A stretch of 64,000 nt of DNA from Chitinophaga solisilvae (GCF_009928525.1 NZ_JAABOK010000011.1:164400-228399), one strand, 5' to 3'; positions 24,870-35,289 are shown, counted from the first letter of the stretch. Notes: generated by a model not told the origin, from the letters alone. Made by a program: numbers and translations.

Positions 24870-27260
24870 ATGGTTAAGGCTTTATTCCTGTTGCTCCTCT
24901 CCTGTATTTTCATATCCGCTCATGCCCAGCGGGGCGGCGCTTCCGTGCATGGTCAGGTGGCGGACAGCCTTTCCCGTAAACCGGTCGAATTTGCCACCAT
25001 TGTACTGATGCAGGCCCCGGAACGCAGACCGGTGGCGCAGGTACTGGCCGACGGGCAGGGTAACTTCAGCTTTACCGGAGTGCCCTATGGCTCCTACCAG
25101 GTAGGTATTACCATGCTGGGATACAGCCCCCGCATTATTGACACCTTTCAGGTAGACTCCACCCACCCCGCACATCAGCTGGGCGTGCGGTACCTCTCTA
25201 AAACCACCCAGCAGCTGGGAGGCGTTACCGTTACCGCCAAAAAACCGATGATAGAAATAAAAGACGAGAAGCTGATCTATAACGTGGAAAATGATATCGA
25301 CAAGGACAATAGCTCCGCCTCCGACATCATGCGTAAAGTACCCATGCTGACAGTAGACCCCGATGGTAATATCAAACTGAAAGGACAGACCAACTTTAAA
25401 ATATTGCTGAACGGCAGGGCCACCTCTATGATTGCCAACAACCCAAAAGAAGCCCTGAAAGCCTTTCCGGCAGCTATCATCAAAAAGATAGAAGTTATCT
25501 CCGAACCTTCCGCCAAATACGAAGCAGAAGGTATCGGTGGTATCATCAACATCATTACACAGAAAAATATTATCGGATATAACGGTAATGTATTCACGAA
25601 TTACAATACGCTGGGCTCTTTTACCGGCGGCGGTTCCATCAGCGCCAGGGTCAGAAAATTCGGTATTTCTTCCTTTGTATCTACCAATAACAGCAGTATC
25701 CGCAGCAGCAGTGAATCAGGAATGGAAGGCCTGCTGCCCGGCAATAAAACCAACCTGCTCCAGCGTACTGATATGAAAGATAAAAGAGATAACCTGAACG
25801 GCAGTCTGGAACTCACTTATGATATTGACAGCAGTAACAGTATTACCCTGTATGGCGGCATCAACCAATCAAAAACAGGCAATGAAGCCCCCCAGGATCT
25901 TCAGCTCTTTGACAGCACCGGCACGCTGATAAAAAGAGGGATCTATGAAAGCATTACCAGCAGGCAGGAAAATATCTACAGTGTTGGGCTGGACTATCAG
26001 CTGAAATTCAGGAAACCGGAACATGAACTCTCTGTACAGTTTAACCAGAGCGGCTCCCGGGACAATAGTCTGGCTAACAACCTGCAACATAATATTCCGG
26101 GAACAGACAGCGCCTATGATAACCATAACAACAACACCTCTGCCAATACCAGCGTACAGGCAGATTACAACCTCCCCTTACCTCATGACCAGAAAATTGA
26201 AACCGGCGTCAGGGGAGTATTCCGCCGCGTAGAGAGCAGCTTTGCCCAGTATATCCGCAACAAGGAGCAGGAAATGATATTAAACCCGGAACGTGCTGAC
26301 AGATACAACTCTACCCAGAACATCCTGGCTGCCTATGCCACCTATCGCTTTAAGATAGGCGAAAAGCTGAGTATCAAGCTGGGCGCGCGTCTGGAACATA
26401 CCAACATGCAGGGAACCTTTGGCTCCACGCAATCCAGCGTCCGTTCTTCCTTTTACAACCTGATTCCTTCTGTCAACATTAACAAAACCCTGAAAGGCTT
26501 CAACTCCCTTTCGTTTGCGTATACCCGTCGTATACAACGCCCGTGGATAGAGAATCTGAACCCTTTTGTCAATGATAACGATCCTTACAATATTGTGTAC
26601 GGCAACCCCGATCTCGGCCCTTCCGTTTTCGACAACTTCGGTCTTTCCTATAACCTCATCATTGATAAGCTCAATGTCAACATTGGTTATGACCTGCTTT
26701 TCAGCAACAACAACATCACCTCTATCACGCATTACGATACTACCCGGAAAAGCAGCGTTACTACCTATGACAACATCGGTAAAACCATGGCGAACGGACT
26801 TAACCTGAGCGTGAGCCTGCCTGTTACGCCCAAATGGAACCTGAGCGCCAATACCAGGATCAGTCATAATCAGTACAGATCGGACACCATCAGCAACAGC
26901 GGCTTTTTCGTCTCCGCTTATTTTATGTCTGATTATACCTTCAAGTATGATATCCGTCTGAGCGCACATATGTATTATTCCTCCGGAGCGCCTTCCCTGC
27001 AAGGCAGCAGCTCTTCCTATCTTGGCTATGGCCTCTCTGCCCGCAAGGACTTCTTCGACAAGAAGCTATCGCTCAGCATCAATGCAGATCAGCCTTTCCG
27101 GCCGAACCTGCGCTTCACTTCCGACACCCGCGACGACGCTTTCCGCAGAACATCCACGATCGTTTCACGTACCAACAACTACACTATTTCAATCAGCTGG
27201 CGCTTCGGAAGACTGCAACAGAGCGCTACCCGCAAAAAAGGGATAGACACGAATTATTAA
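24870..27260 (+). CDS. TonB-dependent-receptor-like outer-membrane beta-barrel protein
   Basis: 796 residues. The signal peptide (VKALFLLLLSCIFISAHAQ) is followed by a carboxypeptidase-regulatory-like domain (about 25-105; 'VHGQVADSLSRKPVEFATIV'). Next is a TonB-type plug (about 120-230; 'KIEVISEPSAKYEAEGIGGI', 'INIITQ') and a long barrel rich in alternating aromatic strands to the C-terminus. The barrel belongs to the outer-membrane beta-barrel group common in Bacteroidota, smaller than SusC. No SusD partner or sigma/anti-sigma pair is adjacent, so the substrate is unknown. It is a single-gene unit between smc and the FUSC gene. Confidence 0.88.
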   Translation: MVKALFLLLLSCIFISAHAQRGGASVHGQVADSLSRKPVEFATIVLMQAPERRPVAQVLADGQGNFSFTGVPYGSYQVGITMLGYSPRIIDTFQVDSTHPAHQLGVRYLSKTTQQLGGVTVTAKKPMIEIKDEKLIYNVENDIDKDNSSASDIMRKVPMLTVDPDGNIKLKGQTNFKILLNGRATSMIANNPKEALKAFPAAIIKKIEVISEPSAKYEAEGIGGIINIITQKNIIGYNGNVFTNYNTLGSFTGGGSISARVRKFGISSFVSTNNSSIRSSSESGMEGLLPGNKTNLLQRTDMKDKRDNLNGSLELTYDIDSSNSITLYGGINQSKTGNEAPQDLQLFDSTGTLIKRGIYESITSRQENIYSVGLDYQLKFRKPEHELSVQFNQSGSRDNSLANNLQHNIPGTDSAYDNHNNNTSANTSVQADYNLPLPHDQKIETGVRGVFRRVESSFAQYIRNKEQEMILNPERADRYNSTQNILAAYATYRFKIGEKLSIKLGARLEHTNMQGTFGSTQSSVRSSFYNLIPSVNINKTLKGFNSLSFAYTRRIQRPWIENLNPFVNDNDPYNIVYGNPDLGPSVFDNFGLSYNLIIDKLNVNIGYDLLFSNNNITSITHYDTTRKSSVTTYDNIGKTMANGLNLSVSLPVTPKWNLSANTRISHNQYRSDTISNSGFFVSAYFMSDYTFKYDIRLSAHMYYSSGAPSLQGSSSSYLGYGLSARKDFFDKKLSLSINADQPFRPNLRFTSDTRDDAFRRTSTIVSRTNNYTISISWRFGRLQQSATRKKGIDTNY

Positions 27261-27314
27261 AGAATTTTTAAGATTTCTTCTTCCGCAAACACAAGGATAC
27301 CTTGCGTAAAATAT

Positions 27315-27322
27315 TACCTTTG
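27315..27322 (+). promoter_or_regulatory. Putative -7 box of the FUSC gene
   Basis: TACCTTTG, an exact TAnnTTTG, ends 22 nt before the TTG start at 27345. It supports that start, since an in-frame stop lies at 27339. Confidence 0.45.
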
Positions 27323-27344
27323 TGCTTCCAAAACCCATTAACGT

Positions 27345-29567
27345 TTGCGAACAGAACAGCGGATCAACGATATCAAGAGTTTCCTTTACAGTTATCACTT
27401 CAGCAATGGTTTACGTACTACCATCAGTGTGGTGGTGCCTTCCCTGATTTTTGCCTGGTTCGGGCAGCTGGGGTTAGGTATTGCCATGTCTATGGGCGCA
27501 TTGTGTACGGCGCTCAGCGATGTACCCGGTACCATCATCCATAAGCGGAACGGACTTATCATCAGCACCATTCTCATTTTCATCACGGCGCTGGTGACAG
27601 GTTTCCTGGCTCCCTATCCTGTACTGATGACCGGCTGGATATCAGGTTGCTGCTTCGTGTTCGCCATGATGCTCGTTTATGGCAACCGTGGCGGTAACAT
27701 CGGTACCGGCTGTTTGCTCATCATGGTATCTATCCTCGGAGAACCGCAGCTATCAGTTCCGCTCACCCTCCTGCACTCATCCATGGTGCTGCTGGGCAGC
27801 ATCTGGTATGCCATGCTGGCGCTGATACTGTGGCAGATCAGACCTTATCTCAACGTACAACAGGCACTCGGCGACTGTATCATACAAACCGCCCGCTACC
27901 TGGAAGTCCGTGCTAACTTCTACACTCCCGGCGTGAATGTTACAGAAAACTATAAAGCCGTTCTCGACCAGCAGGTAATCGTTAACGAGAAACAGGAAAA
28001 CGTCCGGGAACTGCTGCTGAAAAGGCGTTCCGCCCAACAGGGTACTACCAGCATCAACAAAAGTATGGTGCTCATCTTCCTGGATATGGTGGATCTGCAG
28101 GAACAGATCATGGCTTCGCAGACTGACTACAAAGCCCTGCAGCGCGACTTCGGCGACCAGGAGATACTGGAAAAATTCCATTCCCTGATTCTTGAATTTA
28201 CGGAAGAACTAAAAAATATCGGACTCGCGGTAGCCTCCGGACAACGCTCCCTGCCTAAATCCAACCTGAAATACGGTATGGAAAAGGTAAAAAAATCCAT
28301 TGCGGAGATTACACTGAAAATGCCTACGCTACTGGAAAGAACTCGCACCATTCCCCTCACCAACATTCTGCAGAACCTGCAGGATATGGCGCAACGTATT
28401 TACAACCTGCATCGTTTAACAAGACTGGAAAGACTGAAAGATGAATCCATAGATCCCAAGCTGGAACTATCCAAATTCACTACCCGTCAGAAGTATGATG
28501 TAGAAACCTTCCGCGATAACCTCACCTTCAAATCACAGATATTCAGACATGCCATCCGCGTGAGCCTGGCCACTGTCACAGGTTATCTGCTGGGACAGGC
28601 CCTGCACCTGGACCGCGTCTACTGGATATTGCTTACCATTATCGTGATCCTGAAACCGGGCTTTGGCCTTACCAGGTCCCGCTCCATACAGCGGCTGATC
28701 GGCACGGTACTCGGTGCGCTCTTTGCAGCCGGTTTGCTGTACCTTACCAACAACGACACCATCATTTTCATTACCATGCTGCTCAGCATCCTGGGCGCAT
28801 ACAGCTTTATGAGCTTCCGGTATACGCTGAGCGTATTTTTTGTGACGCCGTTCATCATCTTCCTGTTACACTTCCTGCATCCGTCCGACCTGTACAATGC
28901 CGCCCAGCGCGTGCTCGACACCTTCATCGGCGGAGGCATCGCCTTCCTGGCCAACATACTGCTGTGGCCTTCCTGGGAACATAACACCCTTCCCTCCTAC
29001 ATGCAGAAAATGATGCAGGCGAACAGAAAATATTTTGAACGTGTAATGACCGTATATGCCAACGAATCCATCACCATCACAGATTTCAAACTGGCCCGTA
29101 AAGACACCTATGTGTCCAGTGCCAATATGATGGCAGCTTTCCAGCGTATGCTGTCAGAACCTAAAAGCAAACAGAAGAACGCTTCCCAGGTATATCACTT
29201 CGTAGTACTGAACCACACGCTCACTTCCCATATCGCTGCACTGGCGGCCTACAGCATGCACCACGGCGTTCAGTTCCCAAGACCGGAATACCGTCAAATC
29301 AGCGACTACCTCCTCGCCTACATGGACCAGCTCTATCTCATGATAGATCCCGCCACCCGCGCGCAGGCCAAACCAGAACCTCCCGTTCACGCATTCGATA
29401 CTCTCGACGAACACCTTATGAACCTCGTTCACCTGAGACAACTCGAAATCAATGAAGGAAAAGGAGCCACGCCTATACGCGACGAAATGCTCGAAACCAA
29501 ACAGGTACATGATCAGCTGCAGGCGGTACTGGGATTGGTGAAGGATATGGGGAAAGCGCTGCAGTAG
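27345..29567 (+). CDS. FUSC/YccS-family membrane protein
   Basis: 740 residues with two blocks of membrane helices (about 20-165 and 400-550), each followed by a soluble helical domain, the layout of YccS/YhfK and aromatic-acid exporter-like FUSC proteins. The first block holds 'GIAMSMGALCTALSDVPGT', as in Bacteroidota members; the second holds 'YWILLTIIVILKPGFGLTRS'. The start is TTG at 27345: an in-frame stop precedes it closely, no ATG occurs before the first membrane helix, and the family N-terminus (IKSFLYSYHFSNGLR) begins here. Transport substrate unknown. The TAG stop is one or two bases from palindrome copy 5. Confidence 0.85.
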   Translation: MRTEQRINDIKSFLYSYHFSNGLRTTISVVVPSLIFAWFGQLGLGIAMSMGALCTALSDVPGTIIHKRNGLIISTILIFITALVTGFLAPYPVLMTGWISGCCFVFAMMLVYGNRGGNIGTGCLLIMVSILGEPQLSVPLTLLHSSMVLLGSIWYAMLALILWQIRPYLNVQQALGDCIIQTARYLEVRANFYTPGVNVTENYKAVLDQQVIVNEKQENVRELLLKRRSAQQGTTSINKSMVLIFLDMVDLQEQIMASQTDYKALQRDFGDQEILEKFHSLILEFTEELKNIGLAVASGQRSLPKSNLKYGMEKVKKSIAEITLKMPTLLERTRTIPLTNILQNLQDMAQRIYNLHRLTRLERLKDESIDPKLELSKFTTRQKYDVETFRDNLTFKSQIFRHAIRVSLATVTGYLLGQALHLDRVYWILLTIIVILKPGFGLTRSRSIQRLIGTVLGALFAAGLLYLTNNDTIIFITMLLSILGAYSFMSFRYTLSVFFVTPFIIFLLHFLHPSDLYNAAQRVLDTFIGGGIAFLANILLWPSWEHNTLPSYMQKMMQANRKYFERVMTVYANESITITDFKLARKDTYVSSANMMAAFQRMLSEPKSKQKNASQVYHFVVLNHTLTSHIAALAAYSMHHGVQFPRPEYRQISDYLLAYMDQLYLMIDPATRAQAKPEPPVHAFDTLDEHLMNLVHLRQLEINEGKGATPIRDEMLETKQVHDQLQAVLGLVKDMGKALQ

Positions 29568-29679
29568 AAATTATGAATTAATAATTATGAATGATGAGTT
29601 AGTGGGAAGACCTAAGCGGATAATTAATCGCTTAGGTCTTCCCACTAACTCATCATTCATAATTCTTAATTCGTAATTA
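29568..29679. repeat. Heptad-armed palindrome, copy 5 (AATGATG subtype)
   Basis: Arms 29568-29618 and 29629-29679 pair at 48 of 51 positions with a 10-nt loop. Outer heptads are AATTATG/AATGATG followed by AGTTAG; the inner stem has GGAAGACCTAAGCG. It fills the convergent FUSC/bshC gap, and the right arm encodes the last three residues and stop of BshC. Confidence 0.92.
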
Positions 29680-31249
29680 TTAAAAACTTATCTGTTACCG
29701 GCTCCAGCGCCGCTATTATTCTGTCAAAAAAGCCTGCGCCTTCAGCGGCGTACCAGGGCATGAAGTTTTCTTTTCTTTCCTGGAGGGAGCCTCCTGGGAA
29801 TAGTCTGCTTTTTATTTGTTTGATCTGGTCTGTTTGCCAGGCGAACTTTTTCTTTTCTGCACGGAGGAATTTATGTTCCATTTTGCCGATGGATTTCAGC
29901 GCGCGGGTTCTTTCAGCGCCGGCACTGGCAATGAGGGTGATGTCTATGCTGCGGGCCTTTTCTTCCAGGGCGTCATAGAGTTTTTCTATGGCGGCATATT
30001 CATCTTTCAGTACCAGCGAAGCGTTGGTATGTTTCTTCACAAAATCATTAACAATATCATCGGTACTTTTGAAAAGCTCTGTGGTAGATAGTTCCAGCTT
30101 ATTCATTCTTTGAGCGGATACTTCATCGACCAGCAGCAGGGAGTTACGCAACAGCAGTACCGGGTAGGGTACGCCGTAGCGGGCAAACAGCTGCTTCAGC
30201 TCCAGCCAGTAGGCGATTTCACCGCCGCCACCGATAAAGGCGATGTTGGGCAGTACCGTTTCCTGGAACATGCCACGGAGGATAACATTCGGACTGAATC
30301 TTTCCGGATGTGCTTCCAGCTCAGCTTCCAGGGCTACCGCGTCGAATTTCAACGGGGTGTGTAATACTTTCCACTGGTCGCCTTCCTGTACTATTCGTTC
30401 CCGCAGCCCGTCCTGCAGGTAGAAGAGATTTATTTCCCGCGGATTGGCCTGTACCTTATAATGCTCCCCTAACTTTTCCAGTGTAGCATTGACGATGTTG
30501 TGAGATGCCTGCTGAAACAGTTCATCCTTCATAACAGGCAGGTATAAACGTTTCAGGTCCGGATTGTCCGGTACCAGCACTACCAGCCCGAAACGGCCGA
30601 ACAGCGCATGCACCAGGTACAAGGTGGCATCCTGTATGTTGTTATGTTCCAGGTATGCATTGCGCAGCAGGGTAATCAGTTCCGCCGCATGCGGTGCATA
30701 GCCGAGTATGTTCTTTACTTCGTCGATCAGCTGTTCCAGGCCATCGGGGCGCATGCGGCCTACCGGCCCTTCCTGTCCGGCTGCCCAGCTAAGGCTTTTA
30801 CCTTCCAGGTATATGCTGCCTAACTCTTCCAGGTCGTTGTCTTCGCTGCCCATATAATATACCGGCACGAAATTGTGTTGCGGATATTGTTGACGGAGGT
30901 TCTCAGCCAGCTTGACGGTTTGCAGAATCTTATAGACAAAATACAGGTAGCCGGTGAAAATATTGGGCTGGTGCGCCGTGGTTACGGTAAAGGTCTGTGG
31001 CTGCAGCAGGCTTTGTATATTTTCCTGCACCGCGGTTACCGGCTCCAGGTTTTTGTATTGCTGTTCCAGCGCGGCTACCAGCGCGGCGCGTGGCGTATTG
31101 AACTGCTGCCTGGCCTGTATGGCGGCGGCAAAATCGGGATGTACAGGAGAATAGGTGTAAAAAGGTCTGATCTGCGCCTCTTCTGCTAAAAAATCTGTGA
31201 CAAGCGGATTAAAATAGCCAGTCTTCCCATAAGGAATATATTCCTGCAT
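29666..31249 (-). CDS. bshC: Bacillithiol biosynthesis cysteine-adding enzyme
   Basis: 527 residues, normal for BshC, the putative ligase that adds cysteine to glucosaminyl-malate in the last step of bacillithiol synthesis. Family blocks include 'TTAHQPNIFTGYLYFVYKIL' (about 95-114), 'VPVYYMGSEDNDLEEL' and 'PNIAFIGGGGEIAYWLELK', with a C-terminal coiled coil (about 440-490). bshA and bshB are not in the window, although the GT4 gene next door superficially resembles BshA. The final codons (Ile-Thr-Asn-stop) lie inside palindrome copy 5. Mature length and C-terminus otherwise look intact. Confidence 0.93.
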   Translation of the reverse strand: MQEYIPYGKTGYFNPLVTDFLAEEAQIRPFYTYSPVHPDFAAAIQARQQFNTPRAALVAALEQQYKNLEPVTAVQENIQSLLQPQTFTVTTAHQPNIFTGYLYFVYKILQTVKLAENLRQQYPQHNFVPVYYMGSEDNDLEELGSIYLEGKSLSWAAGQEGPVGRMRPDGLEQLIDEVKNILGYAPHAAELITLLRNAYLEHNNIQDATLYLVHALFGRFGLVVLVPDNPDLKRLYLPVMKDELFQQASHNIVNATLEKLGEHYKVQANPREINLFYLQDGLRERIVQEGDQWKVLHTPLKFDAVALEAELEAHPERFSPNVILRGMFQETVLPNIAFIGGGGEIAYWLELKQLFARYGVPYPVLLLRNSLLLVDEVSAQRMNKLELSTTELFKSTDDIVNDFVKKHTNASLVLKDEYAAIEKLYDALEEKARSIDITLIASAGAERTRALKSIGKMEHKFLRAEKKKFAWQTDQIKQIKSRLFPGGSLQERKENFMPWYAAEGAGFFDRIIAALEPVTDKFLIITN

Positions 31250-31527
31250 ATTGTAGAATTACTAATGATCAATAAAAGCTACAGACGTAAAAAGAATACA
31301 TCGAAACTTTTGGATGAACGAAGTTAGATAACAATTTGGTTATTTAATTATTTGGTTATTTGAAATTTGATAGACGGGAAACAGGCGAAAGGAACACGCT
31401 CTTTTGCAGATATGGACAAAATATAGCCAAATAGTACTATATCATCCTGACGAAACATGGTCATATTCTCCGATGATTAAAACAAAACACCCTCAAATAA
31501 TAAAATAACTTCATAAAAAAATTTCAC

Positions 31528-32529
31528 ATGAAAATAGCGGTTCTTTCTCCTGTTGCCTGGCGTACGCCCCCCAGGCATTACGGTCCCTGGGAACAGATGG
31601 CGTCTAACCTGGCAGAAGGGCTGATAGCAGCAGGCCATGATGTTACCTTGTTTGCAACTGCGGATTCCGTTACCGGCGCACAGCTGGAGGCGATCTGCCC
31701 GCAGGGCTGGGAAGAAGACAAAACAGCTGACGCTAAAGTAAACGAGTGTATGCATATCAGTTACCTGATGGAGCAGGCTCACCGCTTCGATATCATTCAT
31801 AATCATTTTGATTTTCTTCCCCTCACCTATTCCCGCCTGATCCGGACGCCGATGGTGACTACTATTCATGGTTTTTCTTCAGAAAAAATTATCCCGGTAT
31901 ATCAGCGTTACAATGATGCAGGGCAATATGTTTCCATCAGTAATGCGGACCGTCATCCGGAGCTACGGTACCGTGCTACAGTGTACAATGGCATCAATAC
32001 GGCCGATTTTACCTTTGAGCCTTCTCCGCAGGAATACCTGCTGTACTACGGCCGCATTCATCCTGACAAGGGCACGCACGACGCCATACAGATAGCGCTG
32101 CATACGCGGCGGCCGCTGCTGATAGCCGGTATTGTACAGGATGAAGCATACTTCAGGGAAATGGTACAGCCTTATGCAGACGGGGAACAGATAAAGTACC
32201 TGGGAGCTGTGGGAGGAAGTGCCCGCAGCACGTTGCTGGGCAAAGCCGCGGCGTTGCTGCATCCGATACATTTCAATGAACCGTTCGGCCTCAGCGTGGC
32301 CGAAGCAATGCTGTGCGGAACGCCTGTCATTGCCTACAACCGGGGCGCTATGCCGGAGCTGATAACTGACAGGATAACCGGTTTTTTAGTGAATAATACC
32401 CATGAAGCGGCAGCCTGTGTGGAAGACTTGTCCTGCATCGACCGGCATGCCTGTACCGCCCGTGCCAGCACGCATTTCAGCGCCACCCGCATGACTGCTG
32501 ACTATCTCGAAATCTATAAAACCATGTGA
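31528..32529 (+). CDS. GT4-family glycosyltransferase
   Basis: 333 residues, GT-B fold. The N-terminal domain has 'GPWEQMASNLAEGLIAAGHDV' and the C-terminal donor domain has 'YYGRIHPDKGTHDAI' and the EX7E-type 'EPFGLSVAEAMLCGTPVIAY'. No membrane segment. It is convergent with the GH130 gene, stops 5 nt apart, and close to the glgA-glgC cluster, so it may act on the same storage or surface glycan. Upstream 278 nt are AT-rich with no box recognised. BshA is an alternative because bshC is adjacent, but the conserved BshA N-terminal 'GGSG' pattern is not obvious. Confidence 0.8.
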   Translation: MKIAVLSPVAWRTPPRHYGPWEQMASNLAEGLIAAGHDVTLFATADSVTGAQLEAICPQGWEEDKTADAKVNECMHISYLMEQAHRFDIIHNHFDFLPLTYSRLIRTPMVTTIHGFSSEKIIPVYQRYNDAGQYVSISNADRHPELRYRATVYNGINTADFTFEPSPQEYLLYYGRIHPDKGTHDAIQIALHTRRPLLIAGIVQDEAYFREMVQPYADGEQIKYLGAVGGSARSTLLGKAAALLHPIHFNEPFGLSVAEAMLCGTPVIAYNRGAMPELITDRITGFLVNNTHEAAACVEDLSCIDRHACTARASTHFSATRMTADYLEIYKTM

Positions 32530-32534
32530 GATAA

Positions 32535-34004
32535 CTATATGCCGTCCGCCTTTATCTGTGCCAGCAGCTTTTCCAGGTTCACGGTGGCGAAGCCGGAAGC
32601 ATAATCGGACAGACCGTAGGGGATGATGAGTTCATCGTTATGGATGAAGGAGCCGCAGGAATACAATACGTTGGGCACATATCCTTCCCGTTCATCTTTA
32701 TTGGGCATGAGCAGGGGTTCGCGGAGGCGGCCTATTTCCCGGCCGGGGTTATCTATATCCAGCAGACTGGCTCCTATGCAGTAGGTACGCATAGGTCCTA
32801 CACCGTGCGTGATGACCAGCCATCCCTCGGATGTTTCTATCGGCGAGCCACAGTTGCCGACCTGCACAAATTCCCAGGGATACTTCGGTGTCTGTAGTAT
32901 CTGCGGATTCTCCCAGATATTGATTTTGTCGGAGTACATGATATACCCGTTGATACCATCTATACGGGAAATCATGACATATTTGCCATTGATTTTTCTG
33001 GGGAAGAGCGCCAGGTTTTTGTTCTGTGCCCCTTCGCCGTACAACGGCATTATTTTAAAGCTATAGAAGTCTTTTGTCTGCAGCAGTTTAGGTTGAATAG
33101 TAATACCATCAAAGGCGGTATACGTGGCGTAGTAGGTGATGCTGCCGTTATCCCCGGTATATTTCACGAAGCGGGCATCTTCAATACCACGGCTTTCAGC
33201 ATCGGAGTATGGGAAGATTACCCTATCTGAAATATCTGTATCCAGGGAGAAGTTCAGTTCATAATATGAGTCTGCCAGCCATAGCAGTCTTTCCAGGGCT
33301 TTTTTCAGGAGGGAGTCTACCTGGTAGCGCTGCTGCATTTCGCGGATCACCTTTTTCAGTGCCATATATTCAAACTCGTCGGGGAGGCTATTTTGCACTT
33401 CCTGGAAAACGGAATCCGGGAGTTTGATAGAAACGGCATTCTGGAAGAAGATGGTCTTTTTATAGCTGGCATTACGGATAAGTTCGGCTTCATCCACGTA
33501 ATTGCCGGCTTCCAGGATAGTGACCTGGTTGTTGCTGTCTATCAGCCCGCTGCGGAAGGCGATAGAGGAGATATGTCCTTCGCCCACCGCGCGGAAGCTG
33601 AGTATAACGCGTTTCTGCCCTTCTTCCAGTCCGCTCTGATCCACATCTTCCACGAGGGAGGGATTGAAGAAGGCGGCAGATTCAATAGAATATTCGTTGG
33701 TAAAGTAAGAGCCGGTGAGCAGTTTTCTTTTAAGGGACAGGTCCTCGTAATTCAGCTGTACAGCGGAAAACAGGTGCCTGATACGATCGGCATGCTTTTC
33801 AAAGATGCGGGTGATGTTACGGTGGCGCCGGGAAAACTCTCTGAGTATAGGCGTGATAGTTATATCCACCTCCTCATCTGTCATGGCGGCTACAAGCTGA
33901 ATAATGGATTTGGCGCGGGCTTCTCCATTAAAAAAGAATCTGGCCACCACCCGTTTGAGATCCGGATATATCTTGGTAGACTTCCGCTCTATTGTCAATC
34001 GCAT
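32535..34004 (-). CDS. GH130-type glycoside phosphorylase
   Basis: 489 residues from the ATG at 34004 (MRLTIERK); the frame is open to 34046, but that start would overlap glgC. The C-terminal two-thirds form the five-bladed propeller of GH130: 'GIEDARFVKY', 'YATYTAFDG', 'KNLALFPRKINGKYVMISR' and 'THGVGPMRTYCIGASLLD'. Characterised members phosphorolyse beta-mannosides (for example Man-Glc or beta-1,2-mannan) or hydrolyse them. An N-terminal helical region of about 170 residues precedes the propeller. It is the third gene after glgA and glgC (13 nt gap), an unusual pairing with alpha-glucan synthesis. Exact substrate unknown. Confidence 0.85.
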   Translation of the reverse strand: MRLTIERKSTKIYPDLKRVVARFFFNGEARAKSIIQLVAAMTDEEVDITITPILREFSRRHRNITRIFEKHADRIRHLFSAVQLNYEDLSLKRKLLTGSYFTNEYSIESAAFFNPSLVEDVDQSGLEEGQKRVILSFRAVGEGHISSIAFRSGLIDSNNQVTILEAGNYVDEAELIRNASYKKTIFFQNAVSIKLPDSVFQEVQNSLPDEFEYMALKKVIREMQQRYQVDSLLKKALERLLWLADSYYELNFSLDTDISDRVIFPYSDAESRGIEDARFVKYTGDNGSITYYATYTAFDGITIQPKLLQTKDFYSFKIMPLYGEGAQNKNLALFPRKINGKYVMISRIDGINGYIMYSDKINIWENPQILQTPKYPWEFVQVGNCGSPIETSEGWLVITHGVGPMRTYCIGASLLDIDNPGREIGRLREPLLMPNKDEREGYVPNVLYSCGSFIHNDELIIPYGLSDYASGFATVNLEKLLAQIKADGI

Positions 34005-34017
34005 ACTGATCGTTTTG

Positions 34018-35289
34018 TTAAACTGTGAAACCGTCCGGCAGGACAACTCCTTTTTTTACAACAACGATGCCGTCTTTTACGGTATACTTTTCAAAGTCTC
34101 CGTCCGGGAGGTGGTCACCGCCGTTGATATGTACGTTATTTCCGATGCTGCAGTTCTTATCGATAATGGCCCTGTGAATGATGCAGTTATCGCCGATGCC
34201 CATCTGGGGGCGGCCTTCCGCCTTTGCCCTTTCCAGTTCGTCAAGTGTCTGGTAATAATCGCTCCCCATAATATAGGTGCTGGTAATGACGGAACCATGG
34301 CCTATACGGGTACGGATACCTACCACGCATTGTTCGAGGCGGCTTGCCATAATAATACAACCGTCTGCTATGATTGTTTTCTCCAGGGTTCCGGAGATTT
34401 TTGCCGGCGGCAGCATGCGGGCGCGGGAATAGATGGTCTGGGATTCGTTGAACAGGTTAAACTGCGGTATGTCGTCGGTAAGACCGATATTGGCTTCCCA
34501 GAAGGAACTGATATTACCAATGTCTGTCCAGTAGCCTTCGTACTGATAGCTGAACACCCTGCTTTTGGCTTCTATGGCCTGCGGAATTACCTGTTTACCG
34601 AAGTCCGCCGCTTCCGGTTGTTTGCTCAGCATTTCAAACAGCACTTCCCGGCTGAAAATATAGATGCCCATACTGGCCAGGTATATTCGGCCGGCAGCTT
34701 TCATGTCATCGCTTACGTCAGACGCCCATGGTGGCAGGGCCTGCTGGGATGGCTTTTCCGTAAAGGAAACGATAGCGCCGGTTTCGTCTGTTTTAAGAAT
34801 ACCGAAGTCAGATGCATCTTTGGCGGACACCGGAATGGTGGCGATAGAGATCTCTGCACCGGTTTCTATATGATGGCTGATCATCTTCCGGAAATCCATC
34901 TGGTACAGCTGGTCGCCGGATAATATCAGCACGTATTTGAATTCAAAGTTCTCCATATGATGCAGGCATTGCCTTACGGCGTCTGCAGTACCCTGGTACC
35001 AGGTGGGGTTATCAGGGGTTTGTTCTGCCGCCAGTATATCCACGAAGCCTTTGTCGAAATTGCTGAAATGGTAGGTATTTTTGATGTGTTTGTTCAGTGA
35101 AGCGGAATTGAACTGTGTTAAAACAAAAATGCGGTTCAGTTCTGCATTCAGGCAGTTGGAGATGGGAATGTCTACCAGTCTGTATTTGCCGGCAAGGGGT
35201 ACGGCCGGTTTGGAGCGGCGTCGGGTAAGGGGGTACAGGCGGGTACCAGCGCCGCCTCCGAGGATAATGGATATTACGTCATTAACCAT
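34018..35289 (-). CDS. glgC: Glucose-1-phosphate adenylyltransferase (ADP-glucose pyrophosphorylase)
   Basis: 423 residues. The nucleotide-binding GGGAGTRLYPLTRRRSKPAV (11-30) is typical of GlgC, as are 'YRLVDIPISNCLNAELNRIF', 'YQGTADAVRQ', the 'LILSGDQLYQMD' metal site and 'EGYWTDIGNISSFWEANIGL'. A C-terminal left-handed beta-helix region follows (about 290-410). It makes ADP-glucose from glucose-1-phosphate and ATP, the committed step of bacterial glycogen synthesis. It lies 147 nt after glgA and 13 nt before the GH130 gene on the same strand. Confidence 0.97.
   Translation of the reverse strand: MVNDVISIILGGGAGTRLYPLTRRRSKPAVPLAGKYRLVDIPISNCLNAELNRIFVLTQFNSASLNKHIKNTYHFSNFDKGFVDILAAEQTPDNPTWYQGTADAVRQCLHHMENFEFKYVLILSGDQLYQMDFRKMISHHIETGAEISIATIPVSAKDASDFGILKTDETGAIVSFTEKPSQQALPPWASDVSDDMKAAGRIYLASMGIYIFSREVLFEMLSKQPEAADFGKQVIPQAIEAKSRVFSYQYEGYWTDIGNISSFWEANIGLTDDIPQFNLFNESQTIYSRARMLPPAKISGTLEKTIIADGCIIMASRLEQCVVGIRTRIGHGSVITSTYIMGSDYYQTLDELERAKAEGRPQMGIGDNCIIHRAIIDKNCSIGNNVHINGGDHLPDGDFEKYTVKDGIVVVKKGVVLPDGFTV

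Noticed and set aside
31528..32529. GT4 gene considered as bshA because it adjoins bshC
   Set aside because: It is transcribed away from bshC across a 278-bp gap and its N-terminus does not clearly match BshA; its position also fits the glycan locus.
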